NCBI GenBank assembly: GCA_003576705.1
Contig: QOZS01000024.1
Coordinates: 16,287 to 80,286 of the forward strand
Length of the DNA stretch: 64,000 bases
Direction: 5' to 3'
DNA from: Desertibaculum subflavum
Lineage (GTDB): Bacteria > Pseudomonadota > Alphaproteobacteria > Ferrovibrionales > Ferrovibrionaceae
The notes beneath the pieces were generated by a model. It made no database searches. It saw only the letters and a list, made by a program, of their open reading frames with translations, and was not told the DNA's origin. The first letter of the stretch is position 1; every line of letters begins with the position of its first letter. Positions 43,884 to 51,340 of this stretch are shown here, piece by piece. The translations under genes were made by a program, and so were the position numbers.

Positions 43884-44754
43884 TCCACTCGCGCGGTCGC
43901 GCGCGACGCGAAGGGCCAGCTTTTTCAGGCTGGCCCTTCTGCTTTGCGCCGGCCTGCTGGCCGGCTGCGGCGCGGTGCTGGAGCCGATCCAGGAAGGCCG
44001 CGCGCTGATCGAGGGCCTGGCGGCGCGCGACGGCTGGACGCGGACCGAGTATGCGGCGGAACGGTTCTCCTTCATCGGCTATCGCCGCTTTCTCGCCGGC
44101 AGCCCCGAACTGATCGTCTATATCGAAGGCGACGGTGCCGAATGGGCAGGCCAGCGGCAGCCCGCTGATCCGACTCCGCCGGAGCCCGACGCCTTTCGCC
44201 TGGCGCTGGCCGATCAGGGTGCCAGCCGGCTTTATCTCGGCCGGCCCTGCCAGTTCCTCGCCGCGGCCGAGCTTGTGCGTTGCGATTCGGTCTATTGGGC
44301 CGGCCGCCGCCACGCGCCGGAAGTCATCGCCGCGCTGTCGCTGGCGATCGATCGCGAGAAGGCGGCGAGCGGTGCCCGCCGCATCGTCCTGCACGGCAAG
44401 TCGGGCGGGGGTGTCGCGGCGGCGCTGGTCGCCGCGCGCCGGCGGGACGTTGCCTTTCTGATGACGGCGGCGGCCTATCTCGACAGCGCGCTGTGGACCG
44501 CGACTCATGGCGTGACGCCGCTGCACGGCTCGCTCAACCCGGCCGATCTGGTCGCCGATCTTGCGCATGTTCGCCAGGTGCACCTCGTCGGCGGGCGCGA
44601 CCGGATCGCGCCGCCGGCGGTGACGCAGAGCTATGCCGCCCGCTTTCCCGAGGGCGCGCCGGTCGCGGTGATCGTGCTGGCCGATTTCGACCACGATTGC
44701 TGCTGGCGCCGGCGGTGGCCCGCTCTGCTGGCGGAATACCGCCGCCTGCCGTGA
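43843..44754 (+). CDS. Putative lipoprotein alpha/beta-hydrolase, start uncertain
   Basis: About 303 residues from ATG 43843, which overlaps the barrel gene end. No nearer ATG, GTG or TTG exists in frame. An Arg-rich n-region and a hydrophobic stretch (FFRLALLLCAGLLAGC) end in lipobox LAGC. An alpha/beta-hydrolase-like body follows: ELIVYIEGDGAEW, a nucleophile elbow HGKSGGGVAAAL (GxSxG), acid VGGRDRIAPP and His in VLADFDHDCCW. The predicted role is a surface or periplasmic esterase-like enzyme. The substrate is unknown. Confidence 0.7.
   Translation: MSTRSPPTSAWRSDPLARSRATRRASFFRLALLLCAGLLAGCGAVLEPIQEGRALIEGLAARDGWTRTEYAAERFSFIGYRRFLAGSPELIVYIEGDGAEWAGQRQPADPTPPEPDAFRLALADQGASRLYLGRPCQFLAAAELVRCDSVYWAGRRHAPEVIAALSLAIDREKAASGARRIVLHGKSGGGVAAALVAARRRDVAFLMTAAAYLDSALWTATHGVTPLHGSLNPADLVADLAHVRQVHLVGGRDRIAPPAVTQSYAARFPEGAPVAVIVLADFDHDCCWRRRWPALLAEYRRLP
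43911..43938 (+). terminator. Hairpin after the beta-barrel gene, inside the lipoprotein signal-peptide code
   Basis: A perfect 10-bp stem AAGGGCCAGC/GCTGGCCCTT with loop TTTTTCAG begins 28 bases after the barrel stop. The run of T lies in the loop, not after the stem, so it is a weak terminator candidate. It may instead be a translation or mRNA-stability element. Confidence 0.5.
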
Positions 44755-44781
44755 CAACCGGGAAATGGCCGCCCCCGCTGT

Positions 44782-44811
44782 TTGACCCCGTCGCGGGCGC
44801 ACGGCTATACC
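44782..44811 (+). promoter_or_regulatory. Possible sigma-70-type promoter of the polysaccharide export genes
   Basis: TTGACC at 44782-44787 and TATACC at 44806-44811 are separated by 18 bases. They lie 47 bases before the ABC ATPase start and after the stop of the lipoprotein gene. This is the best -35/-10 pair in the surface region. Confidence 0.45.
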
Positions 44812-44857
44812 GCGCCCGGGCGGACCTACGGCGAGTCCTCACGCGAAACGGACGCGG

Positions 44858-45892
44858 ATGAACGAAACGGGAGAGCGGGGCGGTGAGGCGGCGGAGACGA
44901 TCGTCGCGCGCCACCAGGGCAGCCACTATGCCGTGCTCCGCCATGCGGACCGTTTCTACGGCGTTGCGCTCGACGATCTGCCCTTCGATCCCGAGCGCAT
45001 CCGAACCGGCAGCTGCCGCCGCAGCGTGCACCAGGCGGCGAGCCGGGCCGAGGTCGAAGCGCTGATCGATGCGGATCCCTGGGCGTGGTCGACCGACCCG
45101 CTGCCGCCGGTTTTCCACCGCGGCGCGCGTCCCGCCGCTGCCCGCGGCGACGGGCGCGAGCCGGTCGTCGATCTGCGCGGCGCGGTGGTCAGCGTGCCGG
45201 TCCGCCCGGCGGCGGAGACCGTGAAGCGCCGTCTGATCCACGGCATCCGCGGCGAGGCACGCCGGTGCGTCGCGCTGCTGCGCCAGATCGACCTTGCGGT
45301 GCGGCCGGGCGAGCGGGTCGGCATCGTCGGCCGCAACGGCAGCGGCAAGACCACGTTGCTGAAGGCGGTGGCCGGCATCTATCCGCTCGCGGAAGGCAGC
45401 CGCCATGTCGTCGGCTCCATTGCGCCGGTGATCGCGCAGGGGATCGGCTTCGATCACGAGCTTTCGGCCGCGACCAACATCAAGCTGGCACTCGCGCATA
45501 TGGGGCGGCTGGAAGCTTGGTCGCCGGCATTGCAGGAAGCCATTCTCGATTTCGCCGAGCTTGGCCACCGCGCGCATCTGCCGGTGCAGCTCTTGAGCTC
45601 GGGCCAGCAGGCGCGGCTCGCCTTCGCCGTCACCCTGTTCCAGACGCCCGACATCCTGATCCTCGACGAGATCTTCGCCACCGGCGACGAGGCCTTCCTG
45701 CGCCGCGCCACCGCGGCGATGACGGCGCGCATCCGCACCACGCCGATCGTGTTCCTGGTGAGCCACAACCTGGCGCCGATCGAGGCGCTCTGCACCCGCT
45801 GCCTGATGCTGGCCGAGGGGCGCATTGCTGCCGACGGGCCGACGGCCGACGTGCTGGATCTCTATCGGCGGACCTATCGGGGCGCCGCATGA
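44858..45892 (+). CDS. Polysaccharide/polyol-phosphate ABC transporter ATP-binding protein (KpsT/TagH-like) with N-terminal extension
   Basis: A 344-residue ATPase. The ATPase core begins near residue 105: Walker A IVGRNGSGKTTLLKAVAG, signature LLSSGQQARLAF and Walker B PDILILDEIF, then the switch histidine in FLVSHNLAP. The SSGQ signature is like the SSGM of KpsT/Wzt/TagH exporters. KpsT proteins are about 220 residues, so the first 100 residues (GSHYAVLRHADRFYGVALDD and onward) are an unusual extra domain I do not recognise. It couples by an ATGA overlap to the permease gene and should export the polysaccharide built by neighbouring genes. Confidence 0.9.
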   Translation: MNETGERGGEAAETIVARHQGSHYAVLRHADRFYGVALDDLPFDPERIRTGSCRRSVHQAASRAEVEALIDADPWAWSTDPLPPVFHRGARPAAARGDGREPVVDLRGAVVSVPVRPAAETVKRRLIHGIRGEARRCVALLRQIDLAVRPGERVGIVGRNGSGKTTLLKAVAGIYPLAEGSRHVVGSIAPVIAQGIGFDHELSAATNIKLALAHMGRLEAWSPALQEAILDFAELGHRAHLPVQLLSSGQQARLAFAVTLFQTPDILILDEIFATGDEAFLRRATAAMTARIRTTPIVFLVSHNLAPIEALCTRCLMLAEGRIAADGPTADVLDLYRRTYRGAA

Positions 45893-46689
45893 CGGACCGG
45901 ACCGACCCCGCGGCGCAGGGCCCGGCCTCCGGGCTGCGGCACCTTGCGCGCACCGCGCTCTATCTCGGCTGGGTGCGCGTGCAGCGGCGCTATGTGGGAT
46001 CCAGTCTCGGCGCGCTCTGGTCGCTGGCCAATCCGATCGCCACGACCCTGATCCTGTTCCTGGTCTTCGCGCATTTCATGCGCGTGCCGATCGCCAATTA
46101 CGGCCTCTACCTCGTCGCCGGCATTATTCCCTGGACCTTCCTCGCCACCACCTTGAACACGGTGACCCAGTCGCTGACCAGCCGGCGCGACGTGCTGCAA
46201 TCCTCGCTGGTGCCGCCGATCGTGTTCGTGATCGCCGACGTGGCGGCGGAACTGATCATGTTCGCGCTCGCCTATCTGGCGCTGCTGCTGCTCGCCGCGC
46301 TGGTATTCGGCGCGCCCGCCGCGGTGGCCTGCGCGTTGCCCATCGTGCTGGCGCCGCTCGTCGTGTTCACAGGCGCCGTGGCCGTGGCCGTCGCCTTCCT
46401 GTCGGTCTATTTTCGCGACCTGCCGCATCTGTTGCAGGTGTTTCTCGCCATGATGTTCTGGCTGGTGCCGGTGGTCTATTCCGTCGACATGGTGCCGGAG
46501 CCGTTCCGCTTCATCGTCAACTACAATCCCTTCGCGCTGATGATCCTGCCCTCCATCCTGGTGGTGCATGGCGGCATCCTGCCCTCGGCCAAGCTGTTCG
46601 CGACCTCGGTCGGCATGGCGGGGCTGGCCTGCCTGGCCGCCTGGTGGCTGCACGCCAGGTTGCGGCGCGATCTCGTCTACCACCTGTAA
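45889..46689 (+). CDS. Polysaccharide/polyol-phosphate ABC transporter permease (KpsM/TagG-like)
   Basis: A 266-residue ABC-2-type permease with about six transmembrane helices. The N-terminal LYLGWVRVQRRYVGSSLGAL followed by WSLANPIATTLILFLVFAHF is characteristic of KpsM/Wzm/TagG. The conserved YFRDLPHLLQVFLAMMFWLV near 175-195 and FIVNYNPFALMI follow. The ATG overlaps the ATPase stop. Together they form an inner-membrane exporter for a lipid-linked polysaccharide. A hairpin terminator follows the stop by 21 bases. Confidence 0.92.
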   Translation: MTDRTDPAAQGPASGLRHLARTALYLGWVRVQRRYVGSSLGALWSLANPIATTLILFLVFAHFMRVPIANYGLYLVAGIIPWTFLATTLNTVTQSLTSRRDVLQSSLVPPIVFVIADVAAELIMFALAYLALLLLAALVFGAPAAVACALPIVLAPLVVFTGAVAVAVAFLSVYFRDLPHLLQVFLAMMFWLVPVVYSVDMVPEPFRFIVNYNPFALMILPSILVVHGGILPSAKLFATSVGMAGLACLAAWWLHARLRRDLVYHL

Positions 46690-46710
46690 AAGCTTGACAA
46701 ACAGGGGGGC

Positions 46711-46735
46711 AAACCGCAGTTTCGCCGCGGTTTTT
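46711..46735 (+). terminator. Rho-independent terminator of the ABC exporter genes
   Basis: A 7-bp stem AAACCGC/GCGGTTT with a nine-base loop, followed by TTTTT overlapping the stem end. It separates the ABC pair from the nucleotide-sugar genes, which therefore need their own promoter. Confidence 0.7.
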
Positions 46736-46797
46736 CGCCGCCCCAGACTGCGTCGAATCGCTTCATTCCCGTTCATTTTTCAGGGCCGTCCGCCGGC

Positions 46798-47748
46798 ATG
46801 CTTCCCGAGGCCGACCTCGCACGCATCTACCGTTCGCTCCGCCTGATCCGCCGCGCCGAGGAAGAGACGGCGCGCATCTACCCGAGCGACAGGATCAAGA
46901 GCCCCGTCCATCTCGCCATCGGCCAGGAGGCCGTGGCGACCGGCATCTGCGATCCGCTGCGGCCGGAAGACGTGGTGGCGCCGACCTATCGCAGCCATGC
47001 GCTCTATCTTGCCAAGGGCGGCTCGCTGCGCGGCATGATGGCCGAGATGTACGGCAAGGCGACCGGCGTCGCCGCCGGCAAGGGCGGCTCGATGCACCTG
47101 ATCGATGCGGCGCGCCATGTGCTCGGCGCCTCCGCCGTGGTCGGCACCACCATCCCGCTCGCCGTCGGCTACGCGCTGGCGCTGAAGCGCGAGGGCAAGG
47201 GCCGCGTCGCCGTGGCGCTGTTCGGCGACGGTGCGACGGAAGAAGGCGTGTTCTACGAGAGCCTCAACTTTGCCTCGCTGCACCGACTGCCGGTGCTGTT
47301 CGTCTGCGAGAACAACGGCTTCGCCATCCACACGCCGCTCGCCAAGCGCTGGGCATCCGAGAAGCTCTGCGACCGCGCCGCGGGTTTCGGTCTGCCCACC
47401 ACACGCATCGCCGATGGCGACGTGCTGGCGATCCGCGAATCCGCCGCCGGCTATGTCGAGAAGATGCGCAAGCGCGAGAGCGGCCCGGCCTTCATGGAAT
47501 GCCTGACCTATCGCTGGCGCGAGCATGTTGGCCCGGCCGAGGATTACGACGCCGGCTATCGCCCGCATTCCGATCTGGAGGCTTGGCAGAAGACCGATCA
47601 GGTCGCCCGCATCGGCGGCATGCTGAAGGCGGAGGCGCGGGCGAAGGTCGATGCGGCGATCGAGGCGGAGATCGCCGACGCGGTCGCCTTCGCCGAGCAG
47701 AGCCCCTGGCCCGACCCGAAGGAGCTGACGGCCGATGTCTACGCCTAG
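46798..47748 (+). CDS. Thiamine-diphosphate dehydrogenase E1 alpha-type subunit
   Basis: A 316-residue E1-alpha-like protein. The TPP/Mg motif is GDGATEEGVFYESLNFASLH starting at 143 and ending with NN at 172-173. RSHALYLAKGG at 65-75 and GKGGSMHLIDAARHVLGASA near 94-113 are family hallmarks. It forms the catalytic heterotetramer with the next gene's product. No E2 or E3 gene is nearby and the setting is nucleotide-sugar synthesis. A role in transferring an acyl/aldehyde carbanion to a sugar, as reported for AviB1/AviB2 in avilamycin assembly, is a better guess than pyruvate dehydrogenase. It overlaps the beta gene by 14 bases. Confidence 0.87.
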   Translation: MLPEADLARIYRSLRLIRRAEEETARIYPSDRIKSPVHLAIGQEAVATGICDPLRPEDVVAPTYRSHALYLAKGGSLRGMMAEMYGKATGVAAGKGGSMHLIDAARHVLGASAVVGTTIPLAVGYALALKREGKGRVAVALFGDGATEEGVFYESLNFASLHRLPVLFVCENNGFAIHTPLAKRWASEKLCDRAAGFGLPTTRIADGDVLAIRESAAGYVEKMRKRESGPAFMECLTYRWREHVGPAEDYDAGYRPHSDLEAWQKTDQVARIGGMLKAEARAKVDAAIEAEIADAVAFAEQSPWPDPKELTADVYA

Positions 47749-48835
47749 CTCTGGGCCCAGCTCTGGGCCTGGCCCCTCGGGCAAGAACGGCCTGCGCACG
47801 CTGAAATATGTCGACGCCATCGCCGAGGCGCTGGCTCAGGAGATGGAGCTCGATCCTTCCGTCTTCCTGTTCGGCCTCGATGTCGACGACCACAAGGCGA
47901 TCCAGGGCTCGACCCGTGGCCTGCTGCAGCGCTTCGGCGCCGAGCGGGTGTTCACCACACCGCTTTCCGAAGACGCGATGACCGGCGTCGCCATCGGTGC
48001 GGCCATGGCCGGCATGCGGCCGGTCCATGTGCACATCCGGATGGATTTCCTGATGCTGTGCATGAACCAGCTGGTCAACATCGCCGCCAAGGCCCGCTAC
48101 ATGTATGGCGGCCAGGTCAAGGTGCCGATGGTGGTGCGCTCCATGATCGGCAAGTCCTGGGGCCAGGGCGCGCAGCACAGCCAGGGCCTGCATTCCATGT
48201 TCATGCACGTGCCCGGCCTCAAAGTGGTGGCGCCGTCCAATGCGCATGACGTGAAGGGCTGCCTGATCGCGGCGATCCGCGACGACAATCCGGTGATCTT
48301 CGTCGAGCACCGCCTGCTCTACGGCACCGAGGCGAACGTGCCGGAAGAGCCCTATGTGCAGGAATTCGGCAAGGCGCGCGTCGCCCGCAAGGGCAAGGAC
48401 ATCACCCTGGTCGGCATCTCCAACATGCTGGTCGAATGCCTGCGCGCGGCGGAGCTGCTGCACGAGGCCGGCATCGAGGCCGAGGTGATCGACCCGATCT
48501 CGCTGGTGCCGCTCGACTTCGCCACCATCCTGGCCTCGGCCTCGCGCACCGGCCGGCTGCTGGTGGTCGACAATGCCTGGACCAATTGCGGCGCCAGCGC
48601 CGAGATCCTGGCCCGCACGGCGGAGAGCGCGGACCGCGCCATTTTGATGCGGCGCATGGGCTTCGCGCCCACGACCTGCCCGACCAGCCCGCCCTTGGAG
48701 GCGCTGTTCTATCCGAACCCCGCCACCATCGCGACACAGGCGCGCCGCATGATCGAGCCCAAGGCGCCGGAATGGGATCCCAATTCCGAGCGCGCCAAGC
48801 TCGCCTACCAGACCCAGTTCCGCGGCCCGTTCTGA
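47735..48835 (+). CDS. Thiamine-diphosphate dehydrogenase E1 beta-type (transketolase-like) subunit
   Basis: A 366-residue E1-beta-like protein with the transketolase pyrimidine-binding and C-terminal domains. Typical segments are RTLKYVDAIAEALAQEMELD, RVFTTPLSEDAMTGVAIGAA with the activating glutamate, GMRPVHVHIRMDFLMLCMNQ and the C-terminal RLLVVDNAWTNCGASAEIL. The N-terminus has a Ser-Gly-Pro stretch encoded by a tandem 12-base repeat (AGCTCTGGGCCC). It starts inside the alpha gene, so the subunits are coupled. A palindromic repeat follows the gene. Confidence 0.87.
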   Translation: MSTPSSGPSSGPGPSGKNGLRTLKYVDAIAEALAQEMELDPSVFLFGLDVDDHKAIQGSTRGLLQRFGAERVFTTPLSEDAMTGVAIGAAMAGMRPVHVHIRMDFLMLCMNQLVNIAAKARYMYGGQVKVPMVVRSMIGKSWGQGAQHSQGLHSMFMHVPGLKVVAPSNAHDVKGCLIAAIRDDNPVIFVEHRLLYGTEANVPEEPYVQEFGKARVARKGKDITLVGISNMLVECLRAAELLHEAGIEAEVIDPISLVPLDFATILASASRTGRLLVVDNAWTNCGASAEILARTAESADRAILMRRMGFAPTTCPTSPPLEALFYPNPATIATQARRMIEPKAPEWDPNSERAKLAYQTQFRGPF

Positions 48836-48875
48836 GCCGCGCAATGGCTGCAAGCTCGATGTCCCTCGCCGTGTC

Positions 48876-49038
48876 CCTCTCTCCCCACTGGTGGGGAGAG
48901 AGGCTAGGTGAGGGGGGCGTTCGTCAAAGACTCATCGTCGGAACTCGTGCGCACCGTTCGCAGCGTCGCGCCCGATCTGCGCAGCGCATCCTCCCCACCT
49001 CACCCAACCCTCTCCCCCCTCTTCGAGGGCGGAGAGGG
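48876..49038. repeat. Composite palindromic repeat between E1-beta and the ColD-like gene
   Basis: A perfect 13-bp hairpin CCTCTCTCCCCAC/GTGGGGAGAGAGG is at 48876-48903. At the far end is a related hairpin of CCCTCTCC and GGAGAGGG at 49008-49038. GGCTAGGTGAGG and the inverse of GGTTGGGTGAGG lie between, so the whole 163 bases are nested inverted repeats. The CTCACCCAACCCTCTCCCC-type sequence is a common intergenic repeat in alphaproteobacteria. The 228-base gap has no gene. Confidence 0.85.
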
Positions 49039-49063
49039 CTTTCTGCGTAACGGAAACTTGCCG

Positions 49064-50254
49064 ATGTTCTACGAACTCGCCGTCAGCACCTGGGGGGAGG
49101 AGGAAATCGCCGCCCTCCACCGCGTGATCGAATCGGGCCGCTTCACCATGGGCGAGAACGTCGCCCGCTTCGAGGCCGACTTCGCCCGCTATTTCGGCAT
49201 GAAGCACGCGGTGATGGTCAATTCCGGCTCCTCCGCCAACCTCGCGGCCGTGGCCGCACTTTGCCACAAGGCGGAGAGGCCGCTCCAGCGCGGCGACGAG
49301 GTGATCGTGCCGGCGATCTCCTGGGCTACGACCTATCACCCGCTGCAGCAATATGGCCTGAAGCTGAAATTCGTCGACGTCGATATCGACACGCTCAACA
49401 TGGACGTGAAGCAGCTCGAGCGTGCGCTGACGCCGAAGACGCGCATGCTGGTTGCCGTCTCGATCCTCGGCAACCCCTGCGCCCTCGATGTCATGCGCGC
49501 CTTCTGCGACAAGCACGGCCTCTACTTCCTGGAGGACAACTGCGAATCCATGGATGCCGAGGTGGCGGGCCGCAAGACCGGCACCTTCGGCCATCTCAAC
49601 ACCTACAGCTTCTTCTTCTCGCACCACATCTCGACCATGGAAGGCGGGATGGTGCTGACCGACGACGAGGAGCTCGCCCATCTCTGCCGTGCCATCCGCG
49701 CGCATGGCTGGGTGCGCGATCTGCCGACGGACACCAAACTGTACCAGCGCAAGGCGAACGACCGCTATCAGGCCTATCGCTTCATCCTGCCGGGCTACAA
49801 CCTCCGCCCGCTCGAGATGTCGGGCGCGGTCGGCATCGAGCAGCTGAAGAAGCTGCCCGGCATGACGGCGGCCCGGCGGAAGAACATGGCGCTGTTCCAG
49901 AAGCTGTTCGCCGGCGACGAGCGCTTCATCATCCAGAAGGAGCACGGCACCTCGTCCTGCTTCTCCTTCACCATCATCCTCAACCCCAAGCTCGGGCCCG
50001 ACCGCGACTACATCTTCCAGGCGCTGGAGAAGGCCGATATCGGCTATCGCGTCATCACCGGCGGCAATTTCCTGCGCCACGACGCGATCAAGTACTACGA
50101 TTACGATGTGGTCGGCGGGTCCTGCCCGAATGCCGATATCGCGCATGATTACGGCCTGTTCGTCGGCAACCATCCGTTCGACATCGCAGCCCAGATCACC
50201 CGGCTCCACGAGGTGCTCGATCGCGCGTGGAACGAATCGACCCAGAAGCGCTGA
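49064..50254 (+). CDS. DegT/DnrJ-fold sugar 3-dehydratase, ColD/RfbH-like, lacking the PLP lysine
   Basis: A 396-residue fold-type I enzyme. Residues 52-90 (VNSGSSANLAAVAAL, VPAISWATTYHPL), FVDVDIDTLNMD and LEDNCESMDAE near 156-166 match the DegT/DnrJ/EryC1 family. At the Schiff-base position, where relatives have SFxxxK followed by EGG, the sequence is SFFFSHHISTMEGG with H187. His in place of Lys marks PMP-dependent 3-deoxygenating enzymes such as ColD and RfbH. It probably removes a C3 hydroxyl from a nucleotide 4-keto-6-deoxy sugar. The ATG at 49064 is chosen because upstream in-frame sequence is repeat. Confidence 0.9.
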   Translation: MFYELAVSTWGEEEIAALHRVIESGRFTMGENVARFEADFARYFGMKHAVMVNSGSSANLAAVAALCHKAERPLQRGDEVIVPAISWATTYHPLQQYGLKLKFVDVDIDTLNMDVKQLERALTPKTRMLVAVSILGNPCALDVMRAFCDKHGLYFLEDNCESMDAEVAGRKTGTFGHLNTYSFFFSHHISTMEGGMVLTDDEELAHLCRAIRAHGWVRDLPTDTKLYQRKANDRYQAYRFILPGYNLRPLEMSGAVGIEQLKKLPGMTAARRKNMALFQKLFAGDERFIIQKEHGTSSCFSFTIILNPKLGPDRDYIFQALEKADIGYRVITGGNFLRHDAIKYYDYDVVGGSCPNADIAHDYGLFVGNHPFDIAAQITRLHEVLDRAWNESTQKR

Positions 50255-50265
50255 GGATTGAGAGC

Positions 50266-51210
50266 ATGGCGCAAGGCCTGAACGTTCTGGTCACCGGCGG
50301 TGCGGGCTATCTCGGTTCCACCTTGGTGCCGATGCTGCTCGCCCAGGGGCACAAGGTCACCGTGCTCGACAATTTCATGTTCAAGCAGAACTCGCTGGCG
50401 CAGATCTGCCACGACCCGAATTTCGACGTCGTGCAGGACGATTGCCGCAACGAGGGCGTGGTGAAGCGCCTGATCGCGAAGGCGGATGTGGTGATCCCGC
50501 TCGCCGCCCTGGTCGGCGCGCCGCTCTGCAACGCCGACCAGACCGGCGCGGTGACGATCAATCTCGACGCGGTGAAGATGATCTGCCGGCTGGCATCACC
50601 GGCGCAGCGCATCGTGCTGCCGAACACAAATTCCGGCTACGGCGTCGGCGAGAAGGACGCGTTCTGCACCGAGGACAGCCCGCTCAACCCGATCACGCTC
50701 TACGGCCGCACCAAGGTGGACGCCGAGAAGGCCGTCATGGAGCGCGACAATTCGCTCTCCTTCCGCCTCGCCACCGTGTTCGGCATGTCACCCCGCATGC
50801 GGGTCGACCTGCTGGTCAACGATTTCGTGCACCGCGCCGTGTTCGACCGCGCCGTCGTGCTGTTCGAGGCGCATTTCAAGCGCAACTACATCCATGTGCG
50901 CGACGTGGCGCGCGCCTTCCTCCACGCGATCGACAATTTCGAGGCGATGAAGGGCCAGAGCTACAATGTGGGCCTCTCCGACGCCAACCTGTCGAAGGCC
51001 GAGCTCTGCCAGCGCATCCAGAAGCACCTGCCGAAATTCGTCTATCTCGAGGCGCCGATCGGCGAGGACCCGGACAAGCGCGACTACATCGTCTCCAACT
51101 CGAAGATCGAGGCGACCGGCTACGCGCCGGCCCATTCTCTCGATGCCGGCATCGCCGAACTGATCAAGGGCTTCCGCATGATCCGGAATACGCAGTACGG
51201 CAACGTGTGA
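50266..51210 (+). CDS. NAD(P)-dependent sugar epimerase/dehydratase (extended SDR)
   Basis: A 314-residue extended short-chain dehydrogenase. The nucleotide loop TGGAGYLGSTL is at 10-20, and YGRTK gives Y146 and K150 of the active site. RNYIHVRDVARAFLHAI near 205-221 is the usual sugar-SDR motif. It acts on a nucleotide-activated sugar, as epimerase, 4,6-dehydratase or 4-ketoreductase. The specific reaction is not readable from sequence. It starts 11 bases after the ColD-like gene and is followed by a REP-like repeat. Confidence 0.88.
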   Translation: MAQGLNVLVTGGAGYLGSTLVPMLLAQGHKVTVLDNFMFKQNSLAQICHDPNFDVVQDDCRNEGVVKRLIAKADVVIPLAALVGAPLCNADQTGAVTINLDAVKMICRLASPAQRIVLPNTNSGYGVGEKDAFCTEDSPLNPITLYGRTKVDAEKAVMERDNSLSFRLATVFGMSPRMRVDLLVNDFVHRAVFDRAVVLFEAHFKRNYIHVRDVARAFLHAIDNFEAMKGQSYNVGLSDANLSKAELCQRIQKHLPKFVYLEAPIGEDPDKRDYIVSNSKIEATGYAPAHSLDAGIAELIKGFRMIRNTQYGNV

Positions 51211-51233
51211 GGCGCTCGCTCTTCCTTTCAACC

Positions 51234-51322
51234 GTCGTGGCCGGGCTTGACCCGGCCACCCACGCGTTGAGGTCAGCGGAGCGGATAGCCGTGGATGCCC
51301 GGGTCAAGCCCGGGCATGACGA
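51234..51322. repeat. REP-like palindromic repeat, copy 2
   Basis: About 89 bases with left arm GTCGTGGCCGGGCTTGACCC and inverted right arm GGGTCAAGCCCGGGCATGAC. It has the same plan and near-identical arms as 35014-35101. It separates the SDR gene from the GDP-fucose-synthase-like gene. Confidence 0.9.
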
Positions 51323-51340
51323 CCTGAACGGGATGGTCAT

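Noticed and set aside
45085..45888. Extension of the ABC permease frame into the ATPase gene
   Set aside because: KpsM/TagG proteins begin at the position matching ATG 45889, which overlaps the ATPase stop as ATGA. The extension is out of frame with the conserved ATPase.
46694..46699. TTGACA after the ABC permease as promoter of the E1 genes
   Set aside because: The DNA at -10 distance is the GC-rich terminator stem, with no TATAAT-like hexamer.
47748..47785. Tandem AGCTCTGGGCC repeat as a possible CRISPR-like or regulatory array
   Set aside because: There are only two 12-base units, inside the E1-beta N-terminal code, giving a Ser-Gly-Pro stretch.
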